The position numbers and the translations under genes are program-made. A stretch of DNA of 64,000 nucleotides from Solimonas sp040066175 (lineage in GTDB: Bacteria > Pseudomonadota > Gammaproteobacteria > Nevskiales > Nevskiaceae): the NCBI RefSeq assembly GCF_040066175.1, contig NZ_JBEAAM010000009.1:62001-126000 (forward strand). The letters run 5' to 3'. The notes under the pieces are model-generated. The model worked only from the letters and a program-made list of their open reading frames with translations, did no database searches and was not told where the DNA came from. Numbering within the stretch: the first letter of the stretch is position 1; each line of letters opens with the position of its first letter. Below, one piece after another: positions 54,385 to 63,060 of this stretch.

Positions 54385-55932
54385 ATGACCGACACCGTTC
54401 CTGCCGCGTTTGCTGAGTCCGTCCGCCGCCACGCGGCGCGCACGGCCGTCGTCGGCGAGGACGGCACGGAACTGTCGTATGCGGAGCTGGACCAGCTGCG
54501 CATCTACGCGGCGCGCGCGCTGCTGAGTCTGGGCGTGAAGCACGGCGACCGCGTCGCGATCTGGGCGCCGAACAGCATCGAGTGGATCGTCGCCGGTCTG
54601 GCGATCCACTCGATCGGTGGCGTGCTGGTGCCGGTGAACACGCGCATGAAAGGCCAGGAGGCGGGCTACATCCTGGAGAAGAGCGGCGCGCGCGTGCTGT
54701 TCTGCGCCGGGCAGTTCCTCGGCCAGCACTTCCCGACCCTGCTCGCGCAGCACTGGCCGAAGTCGCTGCAACACGCCGTCGTCATCGGCGAAGCGATGGA
54801 GAAGGATCTGGGCTGGCGCGCGTTCATGGCGCGCGCCGATGCCGAGAAGACCGAGCACGTGCTCGAACGCGCCGCCGCGGTGCAGCCGGCCGACCGCATG
54901 GACATCCTGTTCACCTCGGGCACGACCGGCCTGCCCAAGGGCGTGGTCACCAACCACGCGCAGAACCTGCGCGTGATCGCCGAATGGTCGAAGTGCGTCG
55001 GCCTCAATCCAGACGACCGCTACCTGATCGCCAACCCGTTCTTTCACGCCTTCGGCTACAAGGTCGGCTGGCTCGCCGGCCTGCTCGCCGGCCTGACGAT
55101 CCTGCCGCACGCGGTGTTCGACGCCGCGGCGATCCTCCAGCGCATCGAGCGCGACCGCATCTCGGTGCTGCCGGGACCGCCGACGCTGTTCATATCGCTG
55201 CTGAATGATCCGGCGCGTGCGACGACGAACCTGTCCTCGCTGCGCGCGACGATCACCGGCGCCGCGGCGATCGCGCCGAGCCTGATCGAGCGCATCCGCG
55301 CCGAACTCGGCTTCAAGGTCGTGCTGACCGGCTACGGCCTGACCGAGACCTGCGGCGTGGTCTCGCTGTGCGATGCCGGCGACGACGCGGAGACGATCGC
55401 GCTGACCTCCGGCAAGGCGATTCCCGGCATCGAGCTCGCCGTGTTCGGTGCCGACGGCAGGCCCGTCGCGCCCGGCGAATCCGGCGAGATCGTCGTGCGT
55501 GGCTACAACGTCATGCAGGGTTATCTCGACGACGAGGCGGCGACGCGCGAGGCGATCGACGCGGACGGCTGGCTGCACACCGGCGACGTCGGCGTGCTCG
55601 ATGCGCGCGGCTATCTCAGGATCACCGACCGCCTCAAGGACCTGTACATCACCGGCGGCTTCAACTGCTATCCGGCCGAGATCGAGCGCATGATGGCCGC
55701 GCACCCGGCGATCGCGCAGGTCGCCGTCATCGGCGTGCCGGACGCGCGCATGGGCGAAGTCGGCAAGTCCTACGTCGTGCTGCGGCCCGGCCAGACGCTG
55801 GACGAAAAGTCGCTGATCGCCTGGTGCCGCGAGCAGATGGCCAACTACAAGGTGCCGCGTTTCGTCGAGTTCGTCGCCAGCCTGCCGACCAATCCGTCGG
55901 GCAAGGTGATGAAGTTCAAGCTGCGGAAATAG
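54385..55932 (+). CDS. fadD3: FadD3-like acyl-CoA synthetase (HIP-CoA ligase candidate)
   Basis: 515 residues. The ANL ligase core motifs are present: LFTSGTTGLPKGVVTNHAQN (AMP P-loop), GYGLTETCGVV, GWLHTGDVGVLDARGYLRITDRLKDLYITGGFNCYPAEIER and the C-terminal catalytic Lys in PSGKVMKFKLRK. Length and the GFNCYPAEIER segment match the FadD3 group, which activates the C/D-ring propionate HIP with ATP and CoA. The nearby ipd-like genes strongly support this; a general medium-chain ligase is the alternative. It follows the SDR after two hairpins. Confidence 0.78.
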   Translation: MTDTVPAAFAESVRRHAARTAVVGEDGTELSYAELDQLRIYAARALLSLGVKHGDRVAIWAPNSIEWIVAGLAIHSIGGVLVPVNTRMKGQEAGYILEKSGARVLFCAGQFLGQHFPTLLAQHWPKSLQHAVVIGEAMEKDLGWRAFMARADAEKTEHVLERAAAVQPADRMDILFTSGTTGLPKGVVTNHAQNLRVIAEWSKCVGLNPDDRYLIANPFFHAFGYKVGWLAGLLAGLTILPHAVFDAAAILQRIERDRISVLPGPPTLFISLLNDPARATTNLSSLRATITGAAAIAPSLIERIRAELGFKVVLTGYGLTETCGVVSLCDAGDDAETIALTSGKAIPGIELAVFGADGRPVAPGESGEIVVRGYNVMQGYLDDEAATREAIDADGWLHTGDVGVLDARGYLRITDRLKDLYITGGFNCYPAEIERMMAAHPAIAQVAVIGVPDARMGEVGKSYVVLRPGQTLDEKSLIAWCREQMANYKVPRFVEFVASLPTNPSGKVMKFKLRK

Positions 55933-55934
55933 CG

Positions 55935-55958
55935 CCCGCTCCCGCGAGGGGAGAGGGG
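55935..55958. repeat. Short CCCGCTCCC/GGGGAGAGGGG palindromic element
   Basis: CTCCC and GGGAG arms around GCGAG, with a GAGAGGGG tail. It lies between the ligase and the next SDR gene. Same family as 20715, 33413 and 45304. Confidence 0.6.
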
Positions 55959-55980
55959 AACAGATACGGGAGAGTGCGAG

Positions 55981-56844
55981 ATGAGTGCAGATCTGAAAGG
56001 TGTCGTCGCCGTGGTCACCGGCGCATCGCGCGGCGCGGGCAAGGGCATCGCCATCGCGCTGGGCGCGCACGGCGCGACCGTGTACGTGACCGGCCGCTCG
56101 CTCAAGGAGGGCGACGCCGCGCTGCCCGGCACGATCGCCGCCACCGCGGACGCCGTCACCAAGGCCGGCGGCACGGGCATCGCCGTCGCGGTCGATCACG
56201 CGAAGGACGGCGACGTGAAGGCGCTGTTCGAACGCGTGCAGAAGGAGCAGGGCCGCCTCGACATCCTCGTCAACAACGCCACCTTCCTGCATGACCAGCT
56301 CATCGAGAAGGGCGGCTTCTGGCAGAAGCCGCTGGAACTGGTCGACATCCTCGACGTCGGCCTGCGCTCGGCCTATGTCGCCAGCTGGTACGCGGCGCCG
56401 CTGATGGTCGCGCGCAAGAACGGCCTGATCGCGTTCACGTCGAGCTTCGGCGCCAGCTGCTACATGCACGGCCCGGCCTACGGCGCGCAGAAGGTCGGCG
56501 TGGACAAGTTCGCCAAGGACATGGGCGTGGATCTCAAGGCCCACAACGTCGCCGCGGTGTCGATCTGGATGGGCATGCTGCGCACCGACCGCACCAAGCG
56601 CGTGATGGATGCCGAGCCACAGAAGTACGCCGGCTTCTGGGAGATCGCCGAGACGCCGGAGTTCACCGGCCACCTGCTCGCCGCGCTCTACAACGATCCG
56701 AAGCGCATGGACAAGTCCGGGCAGGTGCTGATCGGCGCCGAACTGGCGCAGGAGTACGGCATCACCGACGAAGGCCGCCAGCCGCCCTCGCACCGGCCGA
56801 TGCTCGGCGGCCCGACGCAGGCGCATCCGGCGATCGTGGAGTAG
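55981..56844 (+). CDS. Short-chain dehydrogenase (DHRS1-like)
   Basis: 287 residues. NAD(P) site VAVVTGASRGAGKGIAIALG, the NADP-type TGRS after strand 2, ILVNNATFL, FTSSFGASCYMHGPAYGAQKVGVDKFAKDM (Ser, Tyr, Lys) and a long C-terminal tail (GRQPPSHRPMLGG). The family reduces steroid or retinoid ketones in animals, and bacterial members often sit in lipid clusters. It is the last gene of the plus-strand steroid block. Specific step not known. Confidence 0.82.
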   Translation: MSADLKGVVAVVTGASRGAGKGIAIALGAHGATVYVTGRSLKEGDAALPGTIAATADAVTKAGGTGIAVAVDHAKDGDVKALFERVQKEQGRLDILVNNATFLHDQLIEKGGFWQKPLELVDILDVGLRSAYVASWYAAPLMVARKNGLIAFTSSFGASCYMHGPAYGAQKVGVDKFAKDMGVDLKAHNVAAVSIWMGMLRTDRTKRVMDAEPQKYAGFWEIAETPEFTGHLLAALYNDPKRMDKSGQVLIGAELAQEYGITDEGRQPPSHRPMLGGPTQAHPAIVE

Positions 56845-56864
56845 CAACTTGCCGGGCCGCTTGA

Positions 56865-56909
56865 ATATGACCATAATTGTGCGGGTTTCCGAGTATATTT
56901 GGGTCATAT
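56865..56909 (+). promoter_or_regulatory. Operator-like inverted repeat before the antitoxin gene
   Basis: ATATGACC (56865-56872) and GGTCATAT (56902-56909) are perfect 8-bp arms. The right arm ends at the ATG. The AT-rich stretch between them (with TATATT at 56894-56899) should be the promoter, so antitoxin binding would block it. Confidence 0.6.
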
Positions 56910-57203
56910 ATGGACGCTAAACAGGTCCCGATTCATGAACTGAAGGCCCGGCTTTCGCACTATCTGGCCGAGGCGCGCCGTGGCCGACCCGTGGAGATCA
57001 CGTCGCACCGCCGCGTCGTCGCGCGGCTGGTCGGCGTGCCGGAAGCCACGGGCACCGGCTCGCTCGACGAGGCGGTGGCCCGCCTGATCGCCGAGGGCAA
57101 AGCCACCTGGAGCGGCGGCAAACCCAAGGGTGCGGCACTGCGCCTAAGCCCCGGCGGCCCCAGCCTCTCCGACATCGTGATCGAGGATCGCGGCCCGCAG
57201 TGA
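56910..57203 (+). CDS. Phd/YefM-type antitoxin
   Basis: 97 residues. The N-terminal Phd fold is VPIHELKARLSHYLAEARRGRPVEITSHRRVVARLVG and the flexible C-terminus (LSPGGPSLSDIVIEDRGPQ) should bind the toxin. The stop overlaps the toxin GTG (GTGA). An inverted repeat abuts the start codon, as in self-regulated antitoxin genes. Confidence 0.85.
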   Translation: MDAKQVPIHELKARLSHYLAEARRGRPVEITSHRRVVARLVGVPEATGTGSLDEAVARLIAEGKATWSGGKPKGAALRLSPGGPSLSDIVIEDRGPQ

Positions 57204-57634
57204 TTGTCTACTGCGACACATCGGCGCTGCTGAAGCTCTATATCGACGAGCCCCACAGCCCGCCCATGCGCGACATGGCGACGCAGGCCGATATGCTGGC
57301 GGTTTGCCGCATTGCCTGGGCGGAGGCGCACGCGGCTTTTGCACGCCTGGCCCGCGAACGGCCGATGGATCGGCAGACTCTCGCCCTGGCTGCCCGCGCA
57401 CTCGCCGACGACTGGCCACACTACCTCGTCGAGGACGTGTCCCAATCGGTCGTCGAACGGGCTGCCGACTACGCCGACAACTTCGCACTTCGCGGTTACG
57501 ACGCCGTGCAACTCGCTGCCTGCGCCTCACTGGCGCGCGACACACAGCGGCCCGTCAGCTTCGCCTGCTTCGATCTGCGTCTGAACAAGGCCGCGCGCGT
57601 GCTCGGACTGGACACGCCCTTCCTGAACGTCTGA
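57200..57634 (+). CDS. vapC: PIN-domain toxin (VapC family)
   Basis: 144 residues from a GTG start. Acidic residues of the RNase site are in IVYCDTSALLKLYIDE (Asp), IAWAEAHAAFARL (Glu), LRGYDAVQLAACASLA (Asp) and ACFDLRLNKAARVLG (Asp). It overlaps the antitoxin stop by 4 bases. The module is complete. It is a distant relative of the one at 34876. Confidence 0.88.
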   Translation: MIVYCDTSALLKLYIDEPHSPPMRDMATQADMLAVCRIAWAEAHAAFARLARERPMDRQTLALAARALADDWPHYLVEDVSQSVVERAADYADNFALRGYDAVQLAACASLARDTQRPVSFACFDLRLNKAARVLGLDTPFLNV

Positions 57635-57644
57635 TTCTCCGCGG

Positions 57645-58949
57645 ATGACCACGACCCTGCTGATGCTCGCCGTTACGCTCCTCGGCGCGCTGCTGGGCGC
57701 CCTGATTGGTACGTTTGCCGGCGCACGCCTGTTCGCGCCCCTGCACAACTTGTCCGAGCTGCTCGCACCGCTGCAGTTGGCGCTGGATCGCATTGAGCGC
57801 GTCGTCCGCGACGAATCCGCGCAGCTGCGGCGTGACCAGGCCGAGCTGTCCGCACAACAGCGCAGCGAGCTGGGCGCGCGTCTCCAGCAATTTCTCGACG
57901 AGGCGCGCGCCGGGCGCAAGGACCAGTCGGAAGCGCTGGCGAAGTTCGGCGAAACGCAGACCCAGCAGGCGACCGCCCTGCGCGCCAGCGTCGAGGAAGG
58001 CCTCAAGACGCTGCGCCAGGAGAACAGCGAGAAGCTGGAGCAGATGCGTCGCACGGTGGACGAGAAGCTGCACGAGACGCTGGAGAAGCGCCTCGGCGAA
58101 TCCTTCAAGCTGGTCAGCGATCGGCTGGAGCAGGTGCACAAGGGCCTCGGCGAGATGCAGAACCTGGCGTCCGGCGTCGGCGATCTCAAGCGCGTGCTGA
58201 CCAACGTCAAGTCGCGCGGCATCTTCGGCGAGGTGCAGCTCGCCGCGCTGCTCGAACAGGTGCTGACGCCGGAACAGTACGCGGCCAACCTGTCCACCAA
58301 GCCCGGCAGCAACGAGCGCGTCGAGTTCGCGATCCGCCTGCCCGGCCGCGGCGGCGATGGCGAGCCGGTGTGGCTGCCGATCGACGCCAAGTTCCCGCGC
58401 GAGGACTACGAGCGCCTGATCGACGCGCAGGAGCGCGCCGACCCGGTCGCGGCCGAAGCGGCCGCCGTCGCACTGGAAAAGCGCATCCGCGGTGAGGCGC
58501 AGAGCATCGCCGACAAATACCTGTCGCCGCCGCACACGACCGACTTCGGCATCCTGTTCGTGCCGACCGAGGGCCTGTACGCGGAGATCCTGCGCCGGCC
58601 CGGCCTGTTCGAGGATCTGCAGCGCAGACACCGCGTCACCGTGACCGGCCCGACCAACCTGCTCGCCTTCCTCAACAGCCTGCAGATGGGCTTCCGCACG
58701 CTGGCGCTGGAAAAGCGTTCGAGCGAAGTCTGGGAAGTCCTGGGCGCGGTCAAGACCGAGTTCGGCAAGTTCGGCGAGGTGCTGGACAAGGTGCGCAAGA
58801 AGCTTGACGAGGCCACCAACCAGCTCGACGCGACCGGCGTGCGCACGCGCGCGATCACGCGCCGGCTCAAGACCGTGCAGGAACTGCCCGCCAGCGACGC
58901 GGAACGCCTGCTCGGCCCCGCAGCCGACGTGCCCGACGACGAGGCCTGA
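57645..58949 (+). CDS. rmuC: DNA recombination protein RmuC
   Basis: 434 residues. An N-terminal membrane helix (LLMLAVTLLGALLGALIGTFAG) is followed by a long coiled coil (about 50-170, LAPLQLALDRIERVV to LEQVHKGLGEMQNLA). The PD-(D/E)XK-like RmuC domain follows: RGIFGEVQLAALLEQVL, LPIDAKFPREDYERL, TTDFGILFVPTEGLYAEIL, TGPTNLLAFLNSLQMGFRTLALEKRS. RmuC limits inversion between short repeats, of interest given the many palindromes here. Housekeeping gene with ordinary composition. Confidence 0.93.
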   Translation: MTTTLLMLAVTLLGALLGALIGTFAGARLFAPLHNLSELLAPLQLALDRIERVVRDESAQLRRDQAELSAQQRSELGARLQQFLDEARAGRKDQSEALAKFGETQTQQATALRASVEEGLKTLRQENSEKLEQMRRTVDEKLHETLEKRLGESFKLVSDRLEQVHKGLGEMQNLASGVGDLKRVLTNVKSRGIFGEVQLAALLEQVLTPEQYAANLSTKPGSNERVEFAIRLPGRGGDGEPVWLPIDAKFPREDYERLIDAQERADPVAAEAAAVALEKRIRGEAQSIADKYLSPPHTTDFGILFVPTEGLYAEILRRPGLFEDLQRRHRVTVTGPTNLLAFLNSLQMGFRTLALEKRSSEVWEVLGAVKTEFGKFGEVLDKVRKKLDEATNQLDATGVRTRAITRRLKTVQELPASDAERLLGPAADVPDDEA

Positions 58950-58970
58950 CGACGATCCCGGCGACGCCGC

Positions 58971-59693
58971 TCAGTCCGGCTTTGCGCTCAGCACGATCTC
59001 GACCCGCCGGTTGCGTTGCAGTTCTTCCGCGCTCGTGCCGTCGGTCACCGGGCGATACATCGAGAAGCCGACCGCTTCGAGGCGCGTCGGCGCGATGGCA
59101 TGACGATCCTGAAAGTAGCGCACGACACTGCTGGCGCGCGCGGTGGACAGCTCCCAGTTGGTCGGGTAGCGGGCCTGCAGCGCCGGACCGATCGGCACGC
59201 GGTCCGTGTGTCCTTCGACGCGGATGGTATCGCTGCCCGCGGCCAGCGCCGCGGCGACCTTGTCGAGCACCGCGCGGCCTTCCGGCAGGATCTCGGCGCT
59301 GCCGCTGCGGAACAGGATGCGGTCGAGCACGCGCAGCGACAGACGGTCGCGCAGCTGCTCGATCTCGACGTTCTTGGCGGCGATCTCGGACTGCAGGGCC
59401 TCGCGCAGTTCGGCGGCGCGGCGGTCCAGTTCGCTGACCGTGGCCTGCGCCTGCACGTTGCGCGCGCGGCACAGTTCGAGCTGTTCGCGCAGCACCGCGC
59501 TCGCGTCCTGGCAGCCGCGCAGCCGCTCGTCCAGATCCGCGGAGCGCACGGCGCAGTTTGCCGCCGTCTCCGACGCGGCCTGCCGTTCGGCCTGGCAGCC
59601 GGCGAGCGCCGACTCGGTGCGGCGGTGCGTCTCCTGGGTGACGCAGGCGGTCAGACTGCCCGCGAGCATCAGCATGATCGTCAGCGTTCTCAT
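58971..59693 (-). CDS. OmpA-family lipoprotein
   Basis: 240 residues. Lipoprotein signal MRTLTIMLMLAGSLTAC with lipobox LTAC at residue 17. A coiled-coil middle (Cys-containing repeats ANCAVRSADLDERL, LELCRARNVQAQATVSEL) precedes an OmpA/MotB peptidoglycan-binding domain (VLDRILFRSGSAEILPEG, IRVEGHTDRVPIG, NWELSTARASSVVRYF, LQRNRRVEIVL). It should tether the outer membrane to the cell wall. It converges with rmuC, 21 bp apart. Similar to OmpA-like proteins of unknown detailed role. Confidence 0.9.
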   Translation of the reverse strand: MRTLTIMLMLAGSLTACVTQETHRRTESALAGCQAERQAASETAANCAVRSADLDERLRGCQDASAVLREQLELCRARNVQAQATVSELDRRAAELREALQSEIAAKNVEIEQLRDRLSLRVLDRILFRSGSAEILPEGRAVLDKVAAALAAGSDTIRVEGHTDRVPIGPALQARYPTNWELSTARASSVVRYFQDRHAIAPTRLEAVGFSMYRPVTDGTSAEELQRNRRVEIVLSAKPD

Positions 59694-59824
59694 GACCAGC
59701 CTCCCGATGCGGAAGAACCGCGCCAGCGTACGCAGGGTCGCGCCGGCCGCCACTGACGCAGGTCAAGTCGCGCCGCAGTGCGGGACCGGCCAGGCGGCCG
59801 GCCCCGCGCGTCTGCTGCGGCGGG

Positions 59825-62080
59825 CTACCAGCGCACGATGCCGGTGATGCCGAAGGTGCGCGGCTCCTCGAAGTTGGCGACCGTGAGACTGCCGAACACC
59901 GGGCCGAAGTCGATGAAGTTGTTGGCGGTGTCGTCGTCCAGCGCATTGCGGCACCACAGCGCCAGCTCGCCGTTGCCGCGACCGCCCAGCGGGATGTCGG
60001 CGATCGCCAGGCGCAGGTTGAGGATGCCGTGCGCATCGACCTTGGTGTCGCGCGCGACCTGCAGGAACGGATTGGTCGGCGTCAGCTGGTACGGATAGGT
60101 GTAGAAGCTGTCGGTCCAGACGTAATCCGCGACCGCGCGCAGCTTGCCCCAGTCGCGGCGCAGCAGTTCGCTGTCGATCACCGCGTTGAAACTGTTCTTC
60201 GGCGCGTGCACGAAGGCGCGGTTGGAGGCGACATTGATGCCCGCATCGGTGAACTCGTCGTACTCGGGGTCGAGGTATGCATAGTTCAGGCGCAGCTGCG
60301 TGCCGTCGAACGGAATGAACGCGGCTTCCAGTTCGACGCCCTGGATCGTCGCCTTGCCGGCGTTGCGCACGACCGTCGCCGCCGCGCCGGTGCCCAGGAA
60401 GATCGACGCCTGGAAGTCCTTGAGCTTGTTGTGGAACAGCGCTGCGTTGAGGAGGACCTTGCCGGATGCGAAGTTGGTCTTCGCACCCAGCTCGAAGGAC
60501 TGCTGCTTCTCCGGCCTGTACGGCGTCTTGGTCTCGGCGATGTTGCGCGCGATCAGCGCGCCGAACTCCTCGGGTGTCTCGTCGCCGGTCGGAAGCTCGC
60601 TGTACTCGCCGTTGAAGCCGCCGCTCTTGAAGCCCTCCGCGTAGCGGAAATAGACGTTGACCTGCTCGTTGAAGCGCCAGGCCACGGACGCCATCGGTGT
60701 GGTCGCATCGAACGTGTCCTGCGCGTTCGTGCCCTGCGGGATCAGATAGAAGTACGGGTCGCCGGGATCGGCGCGCAGACCGAAGGCGCGGTCGAGCTGC
60801 TTCTTCTCGCGCGTGTAGCGCACGCCGGCGCTCAGCGTCAGCGGATCGATCGGCTTGTAGTCCACCTGCCCGTAGCCGGCCCAGGCCGAGGTCTGGGTGC
60901 CGTAGCGCGAATCGAAATAAACGTCGTTGTCCGGATCGAGCTGGAAGAAGTTCTGCGGATTGTTGGTGTCGCCGTCGTCGCCGAAGTAGTAGATGCCGGC
61001 GACGTAGCTCAGCGGCCCGGCTCCGCCGAGCAGCTGCAGGTCTTCCGAGAACTGCTTGTAGTCGGTGAAGCGCTGTGTCCACACCACCGGCAGCGGCGAT
61101 CCGTCGAGATCGAGCGAATCGTCCCATTCGAGGCGGCGGTAGCCGCTGATCGACTTGAGGGTGTGGCCGCCGGCGAGATCCCAGCTCAGCGTGAACGAAT
61201 GACCCTGCACCTTCGAGCGCTCGAACGAGGGGGCATCGACCGAAGCGCTTTCCTTGCGCTGGCGCGACGCGAACGGCTGCAGGAACGGAATCTCGATGCG
61301 GTACAGCTGATCGAAGTTGTTGGTCTGATCGACACGCGACTGGTCGAAGCGGTACTCGCCGCGCACACTCGGTGCGAAATCCAGGTCGGCGGCGATGCGC
61401 ACGCCGTGGTTACTGCGATTGTTGAGTTCGGGCGTGGAGCTGTCCGACGTGGTGTCGATCCAGCCGTCGCGCTGTTCGCTGCGCGCGCCGACGGAAATGC
61501 TGGCGATGCCGAGCTTGGGCAGATCGACCGACGCGCGTTGCACGAGGGCATCGTAGTTGCCGATCTCCAGGCTGGCGCTGCCGCCGAACTCGCCGGTCGG
61601 CGCGCGCGTGATCAGGTTGATCGCGCCGGCCAGGGTGTTGCGCCCGTACAGCGTGCCCTGCGGGCCGCGCAGCACTTCGACGCGCGTCAGATCGACCAGA
61701 TTGAAGATCGAACCCTGCGCCTTGCCGATGTAAACCCCATCGACATAGACGCCGACCGCCGGATCCCAGTAGATCGCCGGGTTGATCTGGCTGACACCGC
61801 GGATGGTGATCTGCGAGATCGTCGTGTTCGACGGCGTCTTGCTGATCTGCAGGCCCGGTGCAAGCGCGTTGAGGTCGCCGATGTCGTCGATGCCGCGCGC
61901 ATCCAGTTCCGCCTCGGGCAGAGCGGTGACAGCCAGCGGAACGTCCTGCAGTTTCTCGACCTTGCGCTGCGCGGTCACCTCGATGTCGCCCAGCGCCGTG
62001 GACGGTTCGGCCTTGTCCGCTTCCTGCGCCATCGCCGGCAGCGCGGCCAGCAGCGGCAGCAGCGCCGCGTAACGGCGCAT
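59825..62080 (-). CDS. TonB-dependent outer-membrane receptor
   Basis: 751 residues from the ATG at 62080, which has AAAGGAGA just upstream; a GTG five codons earlier would destroy that site. Signal peptide MRRYAALLPLLAALPAMAQ, TonB box-like LGDIEVTAQRK, plug (DVPLAVTALPEAELDARG, ITIRGVSQINP, VEVLRGPQGTLYGRNTLAGAINLITRAP) and barrel ending FGITGIVRW. This subfamily (plug with YGRNTLAGAINL) is common in sphingomonad-like and steroid/hydrocarbon degraders. Cargo unknown; a steroid or other hydrophobic carbon source is possible. It is divergent from an SDR gene. Confidence 0.9.
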   Translation of the reverse strand: MRRYAALLPLLAALPAMAQEADKAEPSTALGDIEVTAQRKVEKLQDVPLAVTALPEAELDARGIDDIGDLNALAPGLQISKTPSNTTISQITIRGVSQINPAIYWDPAVGVYVDGVYIGKAQGSIFNLVDLTRVEVLRGPQGTLYGRNTLAGAINLITRAPTGEFGGSASLEIGNYDALVQRASVDLPKLGIASISVGARSEQRDGWIDTTSDSSTPELNNRSNHGVRIAADLDFAPSVRGEYRFDQSRVDQTNNFDQLYRIEIPFLQPFASRQRKESASVDAPSFERSKVQGHSFTLSWDLAGGHTLKSISGYRRLEWDDSLDLDGSPLPVVWTQRFTDYKQFSEDLQLLGGAGPLSYVAGIYYFGDDGDTNNPQNFFQLDPDNDVYFDSRYGTQTSAWAGYGQVDYKPIDPLTLSAGVRYTREKKQLDRAFGLRADPGDPYFYLIPQGTNAQDTFDATTPMASVAWRFNEQVNVYFRYAEGFKSGGFNGEYSELPTGDETPEEFGALIARNIAETKTPYRPEKQQSFELGAKTNFASGKVLLNAALFHNKLKDFQASIFLGTGAAATVVRNAGKATIQGVELEAAFIPFDGTQLRLNYAYLDPEYDEFTDAGINVASNRAFVHAPKNSFNAVIDSELLRRDWGKLRAVADYVWTDSFYTYPYQLTPTNPFLQVARDTKVDAHGILNLRLAIADIPLGGRGNGELALWCRNALDDDTANNFIDFGPVFGSLTVANFEEPRTFGITGIVRW

Positions 62081-62266
62081 GTTCTCCTTTCGCACGTTTC
62101 GACTCCTGTGTGGTCCCTGAGGGTTCCGCGCCGCTCATCACCCCGGCGGACGGCGGTTCCGTATCGGACTCCGTCGTGCGCGGGCCGACATCACCCGTAA
62201 GGACGAGACCCGGCCACGACGCGCGGCGGCATGATGGCCCGGCTTCATCAACGTTCGGGGGATCAC

Positions 62267-63046
62267 ATGAACCGGCTCAAGGACAAGGTCGCCATCGTCA
62301 CCGGCGGCGCGCGCGGCATGGGCGCGGCGACGGTGCGGCTGTTCGTCGCGGAAGGCGCGAAGGTCGTGATCGCCGACGTGCTCGACGACGACGGCGCGAA
62401 GCTCGCCGCCGAGCTGGGCCCGGCCGCCCGCTTCGTCCATCACGACGTCACCGACGAGAGCGGCTGGCGCCTGCTGATCGACTTCACGAACCAGGCCTAT
62501 GGCCCGATCGACGTGCTCGTCAACAATGCCGGCGTGCTGCTGTTCAAGACCATCGCCGAGACGGACAAGGCCGAGTTCGAGCGCGTCGTCGGCATCAACC
62601 TGGTCGGCTGCTTCCTCGGCACCAAGCTGGTCGGTGCGCAGATGATCCGGCGCGGCCGCGGTTCGATCATCAACATCTCGTCGGCCGACGGCATGAAGGC
62701 CGCGAACGGCCTGGGCGCCTACAGCGCGAGCAAGTGGGCGGTGCGCGGCTTCACCAAGGTCGCGGCGATGGAGTTCGGCCACAAGGGCGTGCGCGTGAAC
62801 TCGGTGCATCCGGGCGGCATCGACACGGCGATGGGCAATCCCTACGCCGAACCCAAGGCCGAGGTGAACAAGCGCTATGCGATGGTGCCGCTGCAGCGCG
62901 TCGGCGACCCGTCCGAGGTCGCCTACACCAACCTGTTCCTGGCCAGCGACGAATCGTCCTACCTGTGCGGCGCCGAGATCGCCGTCGATGGCGGCATGCT
63001 CACCGGCCAGTACTACGTCGGCTTCCCCGGCGCACCGGGCGTCTGA
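62267..63046 (+). CDS. SDR resembling 3alpha,20beta-hydroxysteroid dehydrogenase (FabG3 group)
   Basis: 259 residues. It resembles mycobacterial FabG3: LKDKVAIVTGGARGMGAATVRLFVAEGAKVVIADV, DVLVNNAGVL, GRGSIINISSADG, AYSASKWAVRGFTK, VRVNSVHPGGIDTAMGNP, LFLASDESSYLCGAEIAVDGG. The catalytic Ser, Tyr and Lys are present. NAD preference is indicated by Asp after strand 2. The ATG follows CGGGGGA. A role in steroid hydroxyl/keto interconversion is likely. The methyltransferase gene starts 14 bp later. Confidence 0.82.
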   Translation: MNRLKDKVAIVTGGARGMGAATVRLFVAEGAKVVIADVLDDDGAKLAAELGPAARFVHHDVTDESGWRLLIDFTNQAYGPIDVLVNNAGVLLFKTIAETDKAEFERVVGINLVGCFLGTKLVGAQMIRRGRGSIINISSADGMKAANGLGAYSASKWAVRGFTKVAAMEFGHKGVRVNSVHPGGIDTAMGNPYAEPKAEVNKRYAMVPLQRVGDPSEVAYTNLFLASDESSYLCGAEIAVDGGMLTGQYYVGFPGAPGV

Positions 63047-63060
63047 CCCCGCGCCGCGCC

